A stretch of 59,843 nt of DNA, taken from positions 74,429 through 134,271 of the forward strand of contig NW_019091407.1 of NCBI RefSeq assembly GCF_001949145.1, given 5' to 3'. The number at the start of each line of letters is the position of its first letter. Position 1 is the first letter of the stretch. The notes beneath the pieces were generated by a model that was not told the DNA's origin, ran no database searches, and saw only the letters and a list, made by a program, of their open reading frames with translations. The position numbers and the translations under genes were made by a program. This stretch comes from Acanthaster planci. Taxonomy: Eukaryota; Echinodermata; Asteroidea; Valvatida; Acanthasteridae. Below, piece after piece: positions 58,401 to 59,843 of this stretch.

Positions 58401-59715
58401 AATTATTTTGGCAGGCATGGGATTTAACAGTCAAGTCCTGCGCTTACACCAACCACACCATCCTTCCCGAGGCCCTAGAGCGCTGGCCTGTGCAAATGCT
58501 AGAGACAATCCTTCCTAGACATCTGCAGATCATCTACGAGATCAATGCCCGTCACATGAAGGTCAGCAGCGTGGTTTGGGGTGGGGGAGAGTGTAGAATT
58601 GGTTGATTTGCCAAAGTAAGCTTGTCCAGAGATATATTCCATTTCTGTGCACATGATGCCATTGCACCTATGTCCTGGTGTTTATGGAACATACCCCAAA
58701 ATTGTAAACGTTGGTTAAAAAGTTTGAAAATGGCTGATAGCAAGACTTATTGCATTTTATCATTCAGCACGTTTTGTGGTTGACCTAAGAGATTTTTATC
58801 GAGTGTCATGTGTTTACCTAAATTAAGTTTTGATGTGCAAGAATTGTTTGACTTCCACACTCAGAAATTGCTTTGGCATGTAATTGCTCCATGCTTCATC
58901 TCAAAAAAATTGTTTGGGTTTTATTTTAATCATAACACCCAATGTGATCTTTTAATATCCTATCCTGAGGACCTGACCCTCAAGGGTGACAGCAAGGGAG
59001 TCTTTCTGCTTTGCAGTTAGCTCCTGCTGCAGCTCGGTGCTAAAGCTGAGGTGTATGGTACTCTGACTTTTCATGAGTTACAGTACTGGCTTTGTCATGC
59101 CTTTAATAGATGGTCAGTGACTTGTACCCAGGTGACATGGACAGGATGCGGCGCATGTCCATTGTGGAGGAAGGCCACGAGAAGCGCATCAACATGGCCC
59201 ACCTCTGCCTGGTGGGGGCTCATGCCGTCAATGGGGTGGCGGCCATTCACTCGGAGCTTCTCAAGACGAAAGTGTAAGTGAAAATCGCTCAGATATTGCC
59301 AGAATGCAGCACCCTGTTTCTTTGGACTGCATGGCGGTCTTCACGTCCCAGTTCCTGCCTACTTTCCTTCTGTCTTGGCCTAATGTTTGAAGAGATGCGA
59401 GGAAAGCTGTACAACTCAGCAGTACGCGCTGTGTAGGGGGAAGAAACTTCAAACATTCTAAACGTTTGACTTGCTTCTTTAGGGAACATTCCAGAGAAAA
59501 CACAAAAGTGGCTCTGGTAACTTCTAGGTCATTTTTGCTGAGTAGTTCCCAAACGGTCTTCAAGTACACTTGTAACTTCTGCCACCCTCTTTGACCTCAG
59601 TTTCCAGGACTTCTACGAGATGTTCCCAGAGAGATTTCAGAACAAGACCAACGGTATAACCCCTCGGCGCTGGATGCTGCTCTGCAATTTGGGACTGTCG
59701 GAGGTCATCGAAGAT
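43314..59715 (+). CDS. PYG: Glycogen phosphorylase, first 13 coding exons (3' end outside window)
   Basis: 507 codons of an enzyme usually near 840-850 residues, colinear with animal glycogen phosphorylases (alpha-1,4-glucan phosphorolysis to glucose-1-phosphate, cytosolic, PLP-dependent). Coding exons: 43314-43432, 45544-45670, 49700-49801, 50920-50998, 53540-53643, 54878-55009, 55495-55606, 56027-56109, 56976-57119, 57622-57714, 58415-58561, 59110-59273, 59601-59715. All phases agree. Visible sites: the regulatory serine in RQKQISVRG (Ser16 here, Ser14 in muscle numbering), the Tyr of the AMP site in [16 protein letters not shown] of the phosphate/AMP pocket, [11 protein letters not shown], the 280s-loop [17 protein letters not shown] and AYTNHT at the catalytic cleft. 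The PLP-lysine domain lies beyond the right edge. One gene usually serves invertebrates, so I give no vertebrate isoform. Confidence 0.98.
43945..43997. repeat. Diverged palindrome, PYG intron 1
   Basis: CCCCCGGAACTGTAGGGTCC at the left and CCCACATTCTGGGGG at the right resemble the arms of the nested palindrome at 1238-1315, with the inner stem lost. Confidence 0.5.
45448..45517. mobile_element. 70-bp TTAA-ended element, PYG intron 1
   Basis: Perfect inverted ends TTAACCCTAAC and GTTAGGGTTAA. It ends 26 bases before exon 2, close to the branch-point region. A lone TTAACCCTAACAGC at about 21479 looks like another end of the family. Confidence 0.6.
45544..45670 (+). CDS. PYG: Glycogen phosphorylase exon 2
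   Basis: Acceptor [53 protein letters not shown]. Donor AAG|GTAAAA, phase 0. Confidence 0.97.
46803..46940 (+). mobile_element. tRNA-derived SINE, PYG intron 2
   Basis: Head GTGTGGCCAAGTGGTAAGGG with a degraded B box GGGGTATTTCAAATCC and tail GGGTAAGTCACTTCACTT. The head matches the copy at 3020. Confidence 0.6.
47748..47797 (+). repeat. 25-bp tandem duplication, PYG intron 2
   Basis: Two adjacent 25-base units beginning TCCATTGCATTTTG, differing at two positions. Confidence 0.85.
49700..49801 (+). CDS. PYG: Glycogen phosphorylase exon 3
   Basis: Acceptor [30 protein letters not shown], with the SLE.Y.GR block. 34 codons; donor CAG|GTAAGT. Confidence 0.97.
50920..50998 (+). CDS. PYG: Glycogen phosphorylase exon 4
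   Basis: Acceptor [31 protein letters not shown], then GLGRLA, the glycine-rich active-site loop. Donor GCAG|GTTAGA, phase 1. Confidence 0.97.
53540..53643 (+). CDS. PYG: Glycogen phosphorylase exon 5
   Basis: Acceptor [39 protein letters not shown]. Donor CAG|GTAAGC, phase 0. Confidence 0.97.
54878..55009 (+). CDS. PYG: Glycogen phosphorylase exon 6
   Basis: Acceptor [30 protein letters not shown] onward; ends VNTN with donor AAC|GTGAGT. 44 codons. Confidence 0.97.
55495..55606 (+). CDS. PYG: Glycogen phosphorylase exon 7
   Basis: Acceptor [44 protein letters not shown]. Donor TTTCT|GTAAGC, phase 1. Confidence 0.97.
56027..56109 (+). CDS. PYG: Glycogen phosphorylase exon 8
   Basis: Acceptor [40 protein letters not shown], the 280s loop that gates the active site. 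Donor AAC|GTAAGT, phase 0. Confidence 0.97.
56178..56321. mobile_element. Harbinger-like MITE, PYG intron 8
   Basis: 24-bp ends: left GGGCCTGTTTGTTTC..., right complement GGGCCTATTTGTTTC..., both reaching ACAGATC. TGA flanks both ends, a 3-bp duplication as in PIF/Harbinger elements (which prefer TWA). 144 bp, non-coding. Confidence 0.65.
56976..57119 (+). CDS. PYG: Glycogen phosphorylase exon 9
   Basis: Acceptor [44 protein letters not shown]. Arg pair at the allosteric phosphate site is kept. Donor AAG|GTAGAG, phase 0. Confidence 0.97.
57622..57714 (+). CDS. PYG: Glycogen phosphorylase exon 10
   Basis: Acceptor [44 protein letters not shown]. Donor AAA|GTAAGT, phase 0. Confidence 0.97.
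58415..58561 (+). CDS. PYG: Glycogen phosphorylase exon 11
   Basis: Acceptor [38 protein letters not shown], ending INARHMK. The THT histidine binds the glucosyl unit in the family. Donor AAG|GTCAGC. Confidence 0.97.
59110..59273 (+). CDS. PYG: Glycogen phosphorylase exon 12
   Basis: Weak acceptor [31 protein letters not shown], then [20 protein letters not shown]. Donor AAGT|GTAAGT, phase 2. Confidence 0.96.
59601..59715 (+). CDS. PYG: Glycogen phosphorylase exon 13
   Basis: Acceptor [41 protein letters not shown]. Donor GAT|GTAAGA, phase 0; the coding sequence continues outside the window. Confidence 0.96.
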
Positions 59716-59843
59716 GTAAGACAATTTTCTTTTTATTATGCGGCACTCTGCTTGTAGACTAATCCGAAGAAGAAAAATTGTTACATTACTTAGGTTTCGC
59801 GAAAAACCAGTGCACTCACAGTTTACGTAACCCTCCTATGCTG

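Noticed and set aside
1-59843. CRISPR array, phage, operon or biosynthetic cluster
   Set aside because: No regularly spaced direct repeats, no co-directional intronless gene runs; the window is plainly eukaryotic with spliced genes.

Overview
This window is eukaryotic nuclear DNA from an animal, probably an invertebrate deuterostome. An echinoderm is my guess; that part is inference from repeat texture (TACATGTA and AGGCCTA words, many short inverted-repeat elements), not from a species marker. Genes are split into short exons with canonical GT/AG introns, there are no operons, and the assembly has a 420-base run of N at 37813-38232.

Layout. (1) Positions 930-29309, + strand: a complete 30-exon gene for a THADA-family protein (about 2,120 residues), an armadillo/HEAT-type protein that in other organisms partners FTSJ1 in 2'-O-methylation of tRNA position 32. 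Exon phases agree throughout except at two places (exons 21/22 and exon 25), which are reported. (2) Positions 29310-43313: about 14 kb between genes. It holds two tRNA-Leu genes facing each other (anticodons TAG and AAG, one base apart over 82 nt), a decayed non-LTR retrotransposon (about 36.7-40.14 kb, interrupted by the N gap), and, at its 3' edge, the TM6-TM7 end of a rhodopsin-class GPCR in an open frame. hAT-type MITEs also lie here. (3) Positions 43314-59715, + strand: the first 13 coding exons (507 codons) of glycogen phosphorylase; the rest, including the PLP lysine, lies beyond the right edge.

Introns of both genes carry non-autonomous DNA transposons: TTAA-flanked piggyBac-like elements, long-armed foldbacks, an 821-bp element with internal CCCGG repeats, a Harbinger-like element, and tRNA-derived SINEs. 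The two protein genes have unrelated jobs (tRNA modification; glycogen breakdown), and I see no functional link beyond adjacency. I found no prokaryotic-type defence, CRISPR, phage or biosynthetic system. The points most worth a second look are the anticodon-switched tRNA pair, the retroelement/GPCR junction, and the frame conflict in THADA exon 25.
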